25,792 bases of DNA, from the NCBI GenBank assembly GCA_005799205.1, contig SYHM01000034.1, positions 1-25,792 of the forward strand. The letters are read 5' to 3'. The translations under genes and the position numbers were made by a program. Origin of the DNA: Planctomycetia bacterium. Lineage in GTDB: Bacteria; Planctomycetota; Phycisphaerae; Phycisphaerales; SM1A02. Within the stretch, counting starts at the first letter, position 1; each line of letters starts with the position of its first letter. A model generated the notes under the pieces. That model was not told the DNA's origin and made no database searches. It worked only from the letters and a program-made list of their open reading frames with translations. Shown here in pieces: positions 1 through 7,784 of this stretch.

Positions 1-60
1 GTCGTCGTCGTCAGCATCGTCCTCATCATCATCATCCTCATCATCCTCATCCTCGTCGTC
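1..60. repeat. Imperfect GTC/ATC/CTC triplet run (acidic codons on the minus strand)
   Basis: The first 60 bases are almost wholly gtc, atc and ctc triplets in one phase, which read as GAC, GAT and GAG codons on the minus strand. The units are imperfect and stay in frame, so this is coding low complexity rather than a CRISPR array or a clean microsatellite. Similar but shorter runs occur around 112-135 and 190-280. Confidence 0.6.
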
Positions 61-381
61 GGTGCCTTCGAGCACGGCATTCGGAAGCAGGTCCTCAGTA
101 CTGTCGCCGGCATCGTCGTCGTCGTCATCATCGAGGTCATCGTCGGCATCGGTCGGCTCTTTGTCGGGATCACTGACGGTCTTGGTGCCGTCCTCATCCT
201 CGCCGAATCCATCCTCGTCGCCAAACTCCTCGTCGCCGAAATCGTCCTCCTCCTCGAGATCAAACTCCTTTTCCTCATCTTCGTCGTACCCCGCGACCAC
301 AGGCATGCGCGATCGCCGGGACGCGAGTTCTTGCGCTGGCGCGAGCGACCAATCAAGTTTCGAGACTGCAATAGCGACCAT
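1..381 (-). CDS. Asp/Glu-rich low-complexity protein, N-terminal part (C-terminus beyond left edge)
   Basis: The reading frame is open from an ATG at 381 to the window edge, giving 127 visible residues. About 30 mixed residues (MVAIAVSKLDWSL...) are followed by a tract that is mostly Asp and Glu with scattered Gly, Phe and Thr, including a run of seven Asp. I do not recognise a family. Such tails are usually disordered and can bind cations or basic proteins, but no function can be assigned. The start is supported by an AGAGGAG Shine-Dalgarno about 9 nt upstream and by a consensus-like promoter at 425-453; a later in-frame ATG at 306 lacks such a site. It lies 68 bp downstream of the propeller gene on the same strand. 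No signal peptide or membrane segment is visible in this part. The serine-rich frame on the other strand is the antisense image of the acidic codons. Confidence 0.75.
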   Translation of the reverse strand, partial: MVAIAVSKLDWSLAPAQELASRRSRMPVVAGYDEDEEKEFDLEEEDDFGDEEFGDEDGFGEDEDGTKTVSDPDKEPTDADDDLDDDDDDDAGDSTEDLLPNAVLEGTDDEDEDDEDDDDEDDADDDD

Positions 382-424
382 TCGAATGAAACTCCTCTTC
401 GTGCGGGGGTGATGGGGGCGAGGG

Positions 425-453
425 AATATCTCCGCTGCACCGCAGGCTGTCAA
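425..453 (-). promoter_or_regulatory. Consensus-like -35/-10 promoter of the acidic-protein gene
   Basis: On the minus strand TTGACA (448-453) is followed after exactly 17 bp by GATATT (425-430). The TTGACA overlaps the TGA stop of the propeller gene. A start roughly 7 bases past the -10 gives a leader of about 37 nt that contains AGAGGAG. This is the only perfect -35 I found next to a gene start in the window. Confidence 0.55.
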
Positions 454-3400
454 CCCCCGTGCGGAACGGGAATTGCCAGGGTCGACTGCGAACCGCTGAG
501 CAGCAGCCAGCCATCCACAATCTGCATCCGTTCGATGCGGTTGTCGGTGAACTCGAGATCGAGCTCGAGCGCGGGTCCGGCAATGCGTCCGCCATCACCC
601 CAGCCGAGTCGATGAATCAAAAGTTGCGACGCAACGCGAGCCAAGCCCACATCGCGGGGCTCAGTTCGGTCAGGCTGTTCAACGGCGACGATCACGGACG
701 CGCAGGGTGATACGGTGTGAATCCGTCGCGTTCCGTGAAGACCCGACGACCCAATTGCTTCGCCGTGTAATGAGAAGAGATCGACTCCACCGCTCGTCCA
801 AGCAACGATGCACTCCCCCACGCGGAACCAACGGCGCGGCCCTTCAGCAATCGGCCTTGGTTTGGTAGGTACGAATTTCGCATCATCAATCGAGCCCGTT
901 TGCCAGTTGAGAATCGTCGTACGGTCTGTCGCATCGGCGACCACGAGGTTGAAACCAAGTGCATCACATCGAACACTTCCACGAAGTCGCGCGTTGATCG
1001 CATGCCAACGCATCCCCACTGCCGCGCCGACGATCTGCCAGCGGCCCACCCCTCGAGTGGTTCCGAAGGCGACCTCTCCAGCCCCGTGCACTTGAACCCA
1101 CCGCACTGGCTCGTCGCTCGGCGCTGGCAACTCTGCGATCACCAATCCAGTGCGGATGTCCAATGCAACCAGCCACGAGGTGCGCGAGTCTGCCGAACTA
1201 CGTGTGCCACTCACGACGACGATTGTTTCTCCTGCATCAGCACAGACAATCTCATCGAGTGAATGCTGCGCCAACCAGCGTGGAAGACCATCCCCCACCC
1301 CGAACGCAGCAAGTGCGCCATCTGGGCGGGCAACAACCATGTATTCGCGCCCACCCAGAACCATGCATTCACTTCGCTGTGCAAGGCCACCGCCACCTGG
1401 GACCGCGCCGGCGAGGTCGTCGAGCATCCACCGTCGCTCCCCGCCATCGTCGATCCACTGTGCAGCGAGCTTTTCTCGATCGCGTTGCTCGATCAGAATG
1501 ACCCCATCGCGCATTGGAATGACGAATGGCATTTCCCCAAGCAGTTGCGTCGCCCACCGAGGCGCGAGGGTTGGTGTCGAGACACATCGAAGATGTCCAT
1601 CTGCGACGAGATAGGCGCGACTTCGAAAGTCGAGCGAGGCGCCAACATCTCGTACCGGTGCAAGAACCCCCGGCAATCGCTGCGCCACAAGTGACGCAGA
1701 CTCTGGCGAGGCGCCCTGCGTGCTCCCCCAACGGGATCGGCCCGCGACGAGCCCCGCTGCTGGCGAGGCTTCAAGAAACTGCGCCGCCGTGATTCCTCGA
1801 TGCGACGCCAACTTGACGTTCGCGCCTGCAATGACCGCTGCATCACACAGTTGCGCGGCAGTGATTTCAAGGTCAGATTGACTCATGAGCGTGACGGCTC
1901 TGTCGAGAATCTCGGCAATCAGGTCGTCGTCCCCAGTCGAGATGGCCGTGTTCACCGCGGCAGCAGCATCACCCGCTCCGAGTGCGTTCTCTCGTGCACT
2001 CATGCGAAGCCCGCAAGCAGTCATCCATGCGCGAGCCGCCGAGTTGGTGCATGGATTTTGCGCTGAGAATGCCTCGAGTTGACTCGCTGTCGCCCCAGTG
2101 GGCGGGATCGCCTCGCTCTCAAAGGCTTGTGCAGGCGCTCTGGACGAGTGCGCGATCGCTTCGAGACGTTGGAGTGCTGCATCGGACCCGCTCTGGCGCA
2201 GATCGATGCTCCCTGTCGTGAACTGTGAGAGTGTTGCGTTCGCGACGGCCTCATTCTTGAGCACTGCCCTCCACGATGCAATCGCCCGCACCACGCGATC
2301 GGATCGTGAGAACCAATCGCCCTGCGCCAAGAGCACTGCAGCGCGCTCGCTGGAGTCTTCGAGCGCCGTGATGATCGCTTCAAACAGTGTGTCCGACTCA
2401 TCGCGCCCAAGCAGGCCGCTCGTCGCCGCGCGTACCAGCAGGTCGACCAGGCGCGCGCGACGATCGCCCTCGTCCCGCACATTGTCTAGTTTGAGATGGG
2501 CCAACGCCGTGGCCTTTCGAAGCAGCCCAGCATCTTGTGATTGGAGCGCGAATGCGATCAGTCCCAGAGTCGCATCGACATCGCTCGCTTGCGACTCAAC
2601 CGCATCGATGAGAATCTCGCGGGCGCGACGCGAGTCCATAAACACTTCGAGTGACGAATTCGTCGCAGCCGCGATTATTCCATCGCGCGCAACGATGTTG
2701 GCTGGCCCCTCACACGGAATCGTTGAGACGACGCTGCCATCGTCTCCAGCAAGCAGGAGTGCGCGAGACAGGAGCGGCACGATGAGCGCGACTCGTCCAT
2801 CACTGGTCGATCCCACCTGGACGCGCCCCCGCATTCCTGCTCGACCGACAAGGGACGCGATCGAGTCATCTCCTGCAACACCCGTGAACTTCCAGATTGG
2901 GGTTCGAAGGTCGCTCACGCGAAAGGCATGAATGCCTTCCCCCACTGCGAAGATCAGCGTGCGACTTGCATCGGTCAGCAGGTACCGCGCAACCCCCCAC
3001 GCGGTCCCAGCCCCCACGGGGATCGCGTCGAGTTCGCTTCCATCGTCAATCGATAGCAATTGCGCATGCGCTCCCCCTGGTGCGAGCGTGATCACACCTC
3101 GCGAGGTCACGATCGCGCCTCCCATCTCCCATGGCATCAGTTCGAGTTGCACATCACGAATCGGCACTGCATCTCGTCGAATCCAGTTGATTCGGCCGTC
3201 GATCGCATCGATCGACGCGGTCGTTCCAGCGCCAGTCGAGACGAACACCGTCGACTTGTCGACTACAGGCGATGTGTATGGGCGGGTTCCCGCAGAGCGG
3301 ATGCCAGGTGCGGCGCCGACAGGGGTCATCCATTCAATCACTCCCGTGTCGAGATTGACTCCGATGACACTGGACACGGTTTCGAGGCGCGCTGTGACCT

Positions 3401-4643
3401 TCCGACACAAGAGCACAACCGTGTTTCCAACCACGGTCGGAGCGCCATATAAGAACAGGTCGCGAAACTCAGATTGCTCTGAGAAGCGATCGGGAGTCAC
3501 CTCCCACATGCGCCGCCCCGTCAACAGGTCGAGGCACATGAGTCGCCCGCCTCCGCTTCGCTGAGATCCCAGCGCATGCCCTGAGAGGGCAAGGACGCGG
3601 TCGCCTGCAACGACGACCGCCTCGAGATCACCTGCGAGCAGATCACTTCTTGGCGCATTCGGTGCGCCCAGCAGCTGATACCAGCGAGGCAGGTGGGAAT
3701 ACGCCTCGTACGCGCGGAGCACATATCCCTCATTCACGAGCACGAGTGCGCCATCAACCGTGGGGATCGACACCAGCAACCGGCCACTTGACGATGCACC
3801 CTCCGAACCCGCGGCTGACACGAGTCCCTCCTCGATCGACTGCATAAGCCGCGAATCGAGCGACTGCTCGAGAGGCTCACTCCAGAGCAACACGGGGTCG
3901 GTTGGGATCGCTCCAAACTGCGCGGGAGCCAGAGGATTGGCGACTTCGCGTGATGTGGCGATCGGAGTGCTCGTGGCCTGCGCGAGCGCATCGCTGAGGG
4001 TTCGAAGCGCAGGGTCGCTCGAAGTCTTGAGCTCGTTGATGACCCTCAGCACCGATGCGGCATCGCCCCGCCCCCAGGCAGCCATCGCCATGAGCGCTGA
4101 GTGGATTGTTGGGTCGAGTGCATCACGATCGGGATGGTCTGCGATGGAGTTCAGAAGATCTTGCGCCTGCTCAAAGTGAGCTCGCTCGATGGCCCGTTGA
4201 GTCTCCCGAATGGCGCACTGGATTCCTGGGGCAGTCAACAGGCGCGTTTCAAGGAGGACGCGATCGTCGCCCGCGCGCGCAAGGCGCTCAGCCTCTCCAG
4301 TCTGCGACGATCGAAACCGCTCGAGTACCCGTGGGTGCGTCCGAAGAAAATGCTCCGCTGCCTGGCGGCCATCCACAAACACATCGGCCTGACTGCCAGA
4401 GCGCACGAGCTTCCGCCCAAACTCATCGAGAACGCGACTCACCAGTCTCGCCGCTTCAGCGGGGTTGTTTATGGCGTGATCCTCTGCCTGCGCAAGTAAC
4501 TGCTGCGCGGTGGGCGAATCATCGACGGCGACGACTGCAGACTCTTGCGCACCCGCGCGAGCAGACAAGAATGCGCCACAGGCAATCCAGAGCACGCCTA
4601 TGCACCACGGCGATCGAAGCACTCTACGGACGCTGCACTTCAT
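450..4643 (-). CDS. Secreted PQQ-like double beta-propeller protein with helical repeats
   Basis: This is a 1397-residue protein. It has a signal peptide (about 1-32: basic start, hydrophobic stretch, cleavage near ARAGAQ), an Ala/Leu-rich TPR-like helical region to about 220, a first propeller (about 285-665), a second helical region (about 670-980) and a second propeller (about 985-1390). The propellers show PQQ-type repeats such as DLLTGRRMW, NLDTGVIEW, DAIDGRINW and DIRTGLVIAEL. Large PQQ-like propeller proteins of this kind are common in planctomycetes. There is no sign of a quinoprotein dehydrogenase active site, so binding or scaffolding outside the cytoplasm is more likely than catalysis. 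The frame extends upstream of 4643, but ATG 4643 directly precedes the signal peptide and lies 6 nt after a TACGAT box. GTG 4649 is an alternative, with GGAGG 8 nt before it. The gene is divergent from the lipoprotein gene. Confidence 0.85.
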   Translation of the reverse strand: MKCSVRRVLRSPWCIGVLWIACGAFLSARAGAQESAVVAVDDSPTAQQLLAQAEDHAINNPAEAARLVSRVLDEFGRKLVRSGSQADVFVDGRQAAEHFLRTHPRVLERFRSSQTGEAERLARAGDDRVLLETRLLTAPGIQCAIRETQRAIERAHFEQAQDLLNSIADHPDRDALDPTIHSALMAMAAWGRGDAASVLRVINELKTSSDPALRTLSDALAQATSTPIATSREVANPLAPAQFGAIPTDPVLLWSEPLEQSLDSRLMQSIEEGLVSAAGSEGASSSGRLLVSIPTVDGALVLVNEGYVLRAYEAYSHLPRWYQLLGAPNAPRSDLLAGDLEAVVVAGDRVLALSGHALGSQRSGGGRLMCLDLLTGRRMWEVTPDRFSEQSEFRDLFLYGAPTVVGNTVVLLCRKVTARLETVSSVIGVNLDTGVIEWMTPVGAAPGIRSAGTRPYTSPVVDKSTVFVSTGAGTTASIDAIDGRINWIRRDAVPIRDVQLELMPWEMGGAIVTSRGVITLAPGGAHAQLLSIDDGSELDAIPVGAGTAWGVARYLLTDASRTLIFAVGEGIHAFRVSDLRTPIWKFTGVAGDDSIASLVGRAGMRGRVQVGSTSDGRVALIVPLLSRALLLAGDDGSVVSTIPCEGPANIVARDGIIAAATNSSLEVFMDSRRAREILIDAVESQASDVDATLGLIAFALQSQDAGLLRKATALAHLKLDNVRDEGDRRARLVDLLVRAATSGLLGRDESDTLFEAIITALEDSSERAAVLLAQGDWFSRSDRVVRAIASWRAVLKNEAVANATLSQFTTGSIDLRQSGSDAALQRLEAIAHSSRAPAQAFESEAIPPTGATASQLEAFSAQNPCTNSAARAWMTACGLRMSARENALGAGDAAAAVNTAISTGDDDLIAEILDRAVTLMSQSDLEITAAQLCDAAVIAGANVKLASHRGITAAQFLEASPAAGLVAGRSRWGSTQGASPESASLVAQRLPGVLAPVRDVGASLDFRSRAYLVADGHLRCVSTPTLAPRWATQLLGEMPFVIPMRDGVILIEQRDREKLAAQWIDDGGERRWMLDDLAGAVPGGGGLAQRSECMVLGGREYMVVARPDGALAAFGVGDGLPRWLAQHSLDEIVCADAGETIVVVSGTRSSADSRTSWLVALDIRTGLVIAELPAPSDEPVRWVQVHGAGEVAFGTTRGVGRWQIVGAAVGMRWHAINARLRGSVRCDALGFNLVVADATDRTTILNWQTGSIDDAKFVPTKPRPIAEGPRRWFRVGECIVAWTSGGVDLFSLHGEAIGSSGLHGTRRIHTVSPCASVIVAVEQPDRTEPRDVGLARVASQLLIHRLGWGDGGRIAGPALELDLEFTDNRIERMQIVDGWLLLSGSQSTLAIPVPHGG

Positions 4644-4649
4644 GTCCAC

Positions 4650-4655
4650 ATCGTA
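4650..4655 (-). promoter_or_regulatory. Putative -10 box TACGAT, 6 nt before the propeller-gene ATG
   Basis: On the minus strand TACGAT is followed by six bases and the ATG at 4643. This fits a leaderless transcript. A GGAGG just upstream would be an alternative explanation if translation began at GTG 4649. Confidence 0.45.
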
Positions 4656-4668
4656 TGCCTCCCGTGGG

Positions 4669-4674
4669 TAGAGT
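4669..4674 (+). promoter_or_regulatory. Putative -10 box TAGAGT, 8 nt before the lipoprotein ATG
   Basis: TAGAGT is followed by eight bases and the ATG at 4683. The leader would be at most about two bases. No convincing Shine-Dalgarno is present. Confidence 0.4.
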
Positions 4675-4682
4675 TCGCACAC

Positions 4683-5165
4683 ATGCGCGCTCCATTGACC
4701 CTCTCTCTCGCCGCGATTGCCATGCTTGGAGGGTGCGTGACGAACCCTGAGATTCGAGTTCGCACGCTCGAGCAGGTCTCAACAGGTCCGACGGCAGATG
4801 AGTACGCACTGCACATCGAGCTGCGCAATCCGACCGATTCTCCGATGGTGCTCGACCGGTGGCAGTATTCGATGTCAACCAATCGTGGCAGTTGGCAGAC
4901 GGAGTGGATCGCCAGTCAAACACTTCCAGCCCGTTCCGTCACTGAGCAGGTGTTGCCAGTGGTCCTCGTGCACGCTCCGGATTCAACAGAGATCACTTCG
5001 TGGCGCGTCACCGGAAATCTACGATTCCTCCGGCCAGGGCAACTTGCCGAAACGCTCTTTGATCTTGGGGTCAGCCGCCCCGACGCGGACTTCTCGGGTG
5101 CTGGCGGCTCGGTGTCGGTCGGAGCTGAGGCGCCGGCGGTGAATTCGGCAATGCCGACTCCATAA
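4683..5165 (+). CDS. Small lipoprotein, possible LEA14/WHy-like domain
   Basis: This 160-residue protein starts with a short hydrophobic signal ending in the lipobox LGGC (Cys18), so it is predicted to be lipid-anchored and to act in the envelope. Residues about 22-130 look like a single beta-sandwich. The phrases 'IELRNPTDSPMVLDRWQYSM', 'LPARSVTEQVLPV' and 'WRVTGNLRFL' resemble the LEA type 2/WHy pattern, in which a short strand is followed by N-P-x-D/P and a polar loop. That similarity is by eye and could be wrong. The Gly/Ala/Pro-rich tail is probably disordered. The start at 4683 was chosen for its signal peptide and the TAGAGT box; the frame is open further upstream. Its last 95 bases overlap the 3' end of ppk on the other strand. 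It is divergent from the propeller gene with 39 bp between the start codons, so the two may share regulation. Confidence 0.75.
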   Translation: MRAPLTLSLAAIAMLGGCVTNPEIRVRTLEQVSTGPTADEYALHIELRNPTDSPMVLDRWQYSMSTNRGSWQTEWIASQTLPARSVTEQVLPVVLVHAPDSTEITSWRVTGNLRFLRPGQLAETLFDLGVSRPDADFSGAGGSVSVGAEAPAVNSAMPTP

Positions 5166-7371
5166 CGTTTTCGGTGTCACCGCGGCTACGCGCCAGTTGA
5201 GCAAGTGCATCGTTCATCAGTCGCTGATGCAATCCGAGGCTCCGAGGATCGTCTGCTGAAAGCTCTCCCTCGTGGACTCGCTCATAGCCGCCATCTGAAT
5301 TGAGGGTCCACGATTGCCGGACATCCCCGAGGGCATACTCCAAGGCCGCCCAGAGGGTTCTTCGGTGTTCCAACTTTTCGATCGGAGTCGCGGCTTCCAC
5401 CCGCGTTTGAAGGTTGCGATACATCCAATCGGCACTGCCGATATAGAACTCACCGTCAAGAGGTTCGTCGCGACCCGCACCGAAGTAGAAGATGCGGCTG
5501 TGTTCGAGAAAGCGACCGATGATCGAGCGCACCCGGATGTTATCTGAGAGACCTGCAACCCCAGGGCGAATACAGCAGAATCCGCGCACGATGAGATCGA
5601 TCTGGACGCCCGCATTGCTCGCACGGTAGAGGGCATCCATCACCCCTCGATCTTCGATCTGGTTCATCTTTGCGATGATCCGCCCACGCTTCCCACTCGT
5701 CTGCAACTGGGTTTCTCGCTCGATGAGTTCAAGAAACTTCTTCTTCATTCCCACGGGAGCGATCAGCAACTTGTTGAACTTCGTCTGCCGCGATCGACCC
5801 GTCATGTAGTTGAAGAGGCCCATGAGGTCTTCGGTGATGAGTGGATCGCTCGTCAGGATGCCGAAGTCCTCGTAAATGCGTGCAGTCTTGGCGTTGTAAT
5901 TCCCCGTGCCGATATGGCCGTAGCAGCGAATTCCTTCGGCCTCTTGTCGGACCACAAGTGCGGTCTTGGTGTGCGTCTTGAGCCCGATGACTCCATACGC
6001 CACATGAATTCCCGCGTTTTCGAGTTTGCGCGCCCACTCGATGTTGCGCGCTTCATCAAACCTCGCCCGCAGTTCGACGAGCACCGCAACCTGCTTGCCG
6101 CTCTCGGCGGCTCGAATCAATGCTGCAATGAAGGGACTATCTCCTGAGGTTCGATAGAGCGATTGCTTGATACAGAGCACCTTCGGGTCATCCGCAGCTG
6201 CCTTGATAAAGCGTTCGACTGTGAGATCGAAACTCTGATAGGGGTGGTGCACAAGTATGTCACCCTTGCGAATCTGTGAAAAGATGTTGCCTCCAGCATC
6301 GTCGCCAATCTCTGGCGGAGCAAGTGGAGTCCAGCGCGAGTACTTCAGCGCTGGAAGATCAATGTCAGCGATCGACTCGAGGATGCCGTAATCGGTGAGA
6401 CCCTTGGTCTCATACATGTCCTCCGCGCCGACATCGAGTTCTTCCATCAAGAAGCGGAGGATTCGTGGGCTCGCCCCCGCAGCAACCTCAAGCCTCACGA
6501 CCCGAGCGAACTTTCGCTCCTTCAGCTTCTGCTCGACAGACTCGAGCAGGTCGTCCGAGTCTTCGCGCTCTGCTTCGATCTCAGCATCGCGGGTCACACG
6601 AAATGGAAGAACCTGGAGGATTTCCATCCCTGGGAAGAGCCCCTCGAGATTGTGCTCGATGATCTCTTGGATCGCGATAAATCGTCGGCCGTTTCGAAAT
6701 GCGTAGAGCCGGCTCGGTGACTCAGGCACCTTCACTCGCGCGAACATCGTCTCGGGCTCTCCAGGCCGCCGGACAACCAGTCCGAGCGAGACACTCATGT
6801 TGGAGATGAACGGAAAGCGATGGCCAGGATCGACCGCAAGTGGCGTGAGGATTGGAAACACGTTCCGCCGGAACCACGCTTCGGCCTCGGCTCGCTCTGA
6901 CTCGCAGAGGTCCGTCCACTCGAGCAAGTTCACACCGGCTGCGCTGAGTTGTGGAAGCAACTCGTCGCGAAGGATGCGCGACTGCTGCGCATCGAGATCG
7001 AGCACGCGGGTGCGCACCTTGTGCAACACCTCAGCCGGTGTCAGTGGTTCATACATCGACACTCCCGAACCGGACTCAATCGCATGCCGCAGCGCTCCAA
7101 CACGCTTCATGTAGAACTCGTCCAGATTGCGCGAGTAGATCGACATGAACCGAACGCGCTCGAGCAGCGGTGTCGCCGAATCGCTGCACATTGCCAGCAC
7201 GCGCGCGTTGAACTCAAGCCACGAGTGGTCGCGATTCAAGAACCGCGCTGGGTCGGCGGCCCCTTCTCCAGCCATTCCATCTGGCGCAGGATCGAGATTG
7301 GGTGAAAAGTGCTGCACTGTGGGACTCAGGGGCTCTCGCTCTTGTGCGAAGGTACATATCTCGCGGCGCAT
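5071..7371 (-). CDS. ppk1: Polyphosphate kinase 1
   Basis: PPK1 reversibly transfers the gamma-phosphate of ATP to polyphosphate. The 766 residues include the N-terminal FLNRDHSWLEFN motif (44-55), the SRNLDEF motif (80-86), the autophosphorylated histidine in GLKTHTK (His467, matching E. coli His435), the second conserved histidine in LEHSR (His624, matching His592), IGTGNYNAKTARIYEDF and SADWMYRN. The core is of normal length. The last 30 or so residues are Pro/Arg/Ser-rich, not conserved, and encoded where the gene overlaps the lipoprotein gene. The ATG at 7371 has GAGG 7 nt upstream and overlaps the preceding PTPS-like gene by 46 bp, which suggests translational coupling. ATG 7275 would remove the overlap but has no visible ribosome site. 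Confidence 0.97.
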   Translation of the reverse strand: MRREICTFAQEREPLSPTVQHFSPNLDPAPDGMAGEGAADPARFLNRDHSWLEFNARVLAMCSDSATPLLERVRFMSIYSRNLDEFYMKRVGALRHAIESGSGVSMYEPLTPAEVLHKVRTRVLDLDAQQSRILRDELLPQLSAAGVNLLEWTDLCESERAEAEAWFRRNVFPILTPLAVDPGHRFPFISNMSVSLGLVVRRPGEPETMFARVKVPESPSRLYAFRNGRRFIAIQEIIEHNLEGLFPGMEILQVLPFRVTRDAEIEAEREDSDDLLESVEQKLKERKFARVVRLEVAAGASPRILRFLMEELDVGAEDMYETKGLTDYGILESIADIDLPALKYSRWTPLAPPEIGDDAGGNIFSQIRKGDILVHHPYQSFDLTVERFIKAAADDPKVLCIKQSLYRTSGDSPFIAALIRAAESGKQVAVLVELRARFDEARNIEWARKLENAGIHVAYGVIGLKTHTKTALVVRQEAEGIRCYGHIGTGNYNAKTARIYEDFGILTSDPLITEDLMGLFNYMTGRSRQTKFNKLLIAPVGMKKKFLELIERETQLQTSGKRGRIIAKMNQIEDRGVMDALYRASNAGVQIDLIVRGFCCIRPGVAGLSDNIRVRSIIGRFLEHSRIFYFGAGRDEPLDGEFYIGSADWMYRNLQTRVEAATPIEKLEHRRTLWAALEYALGDVRQSWTLNSDGGYERVHEGELSADDPRSLGLHQRLMNDALAQLARSRGDTENVMESALPNSPPAPQLRPTPSRQHPRSPRRGG

Positions 7372-7709
7372 CCTGGCGCCTCGGTCACTCGCACCGACTG
7401 AATCCGAACGCGCGCGGCAATTCGCTGGCTCATTTCGATGGCGATGTGCTGGGCAACTGCTTCTGCGGTGGGATTTCGGCGATCGAAGGGAGGCGTTTCA
7501 TTGAGGTTGCGAGAGGCCAACGGTCGCAGCACTTCGTTGAGCGCCGACTCGAGTTCGTGAAAATCACACGCCAGGCCATCCTCATCGACGGTCGCTGCCT
7601 CGACTACGAGGTCAACCTGCCAGTCATGCCCATGAAGCGGTTCTTGCTCGCCGCGAATTCGGATGGAATGCGCTGCTGAAAATGTGCGGCGCACTTCGAG
7701 TTCGAACAT
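7326..7709 (-). CDS. 6-pyruvoyl/6-carboxy-tetrahydropterin synthase family protein (PTPS-III-like motif)
   Basis: This 127-residue protein belongs to the COG0720 family, whose members act on dihydroneopterin triphosphate. Zinc ligands are visible as FSAAH (His14) and HGH (His26, His28), and the C-terminal VTEAPG carries the usual Glu. QueD enzymes of queuosine synthesis normally have Cys in CxxxHGH. Here that position is Gln22, and Glu23 gives ExxHGH. This is the pattern described for PTPS-III enzymes, which make 6-hydroxymethyl-dihydropterin and can replace FolB in folate synthesis. The family is certain; the subtype is an inference from one motif. The start at 7709 gives the typical 'MFELEV' N-terminus and lies 6 nt after TATACT. 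The frame is open to a GTG at 7739. The gene is first in a unit with ppk1. Confidence 0.93.
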   Translation of the reverse strand: MFELEVRRTFSAAHSIRIRGEQEPLHGHDWQVDLVVEAATVDEDGLACDFHELESALNEVLRPLASRNLNETPPFDRRNPTAEAVAQHIAIEMSQRIAARVRIQSVRVTEAPGCAARYVPSHKSESP

Positions 7710-7715
7710 ATTTTG

Positions 7716-7721
7716 AGTATA
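7716..7721 (-). promoter_or_regulatory. Putative -10 box TATACT, 6 nt before the PTPS-like gene ATG
   Basis: TATACT, one mismatch from the TATAAT consensus, is followed by six A/T-rich bases and the ATG at 7709. This is the strongest -10 of the leaderless set. It favours 7709 over the upstream GTG at 7739. Confidence 0.6.
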
Positions 7722-7771
7722 GCCCTCGGCGACTCGCACGCAGTGCGCGACGGCGGTTGATCAGCCCCTGC

Positions 7772-7777
7772 TAGAGT
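7772..7777 (+). promoter_or_regulatory. Putative -10 box TAGAGT, 7 nt before the phosphohexomutase GTG
   Basis: TAGAGT is followed by seven bases and the GTG at 7785. The box supports this GTG over the ATG at 7803, which would delete the conserved residues just before LMLSVSG. Confidence 0.5.
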
Positions 7778-7784
7778 CCCCTTC

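Noticed and set aside
1..60. Possible CRISPR or microsatellite array
   Set aside because: The repeats are single triplets with no spacers and stay in phase with an open acidic coding frame.
62..412. Serine-rich open frame on the plus strand
   Set aside because: It is the antisense image of GAC/GAT/GAG codons in the acidic protein; the Ser runs follow directly from the triplet composition and there is no ribosome site.
4657..4663. GGAGG (minus strand) as the Shine-Dalgarno of the propeller gene
   Set aside because: It is 14 nt from the ATG, which is too far. It would only fit GTG 4649, which cannot be fully excluded.
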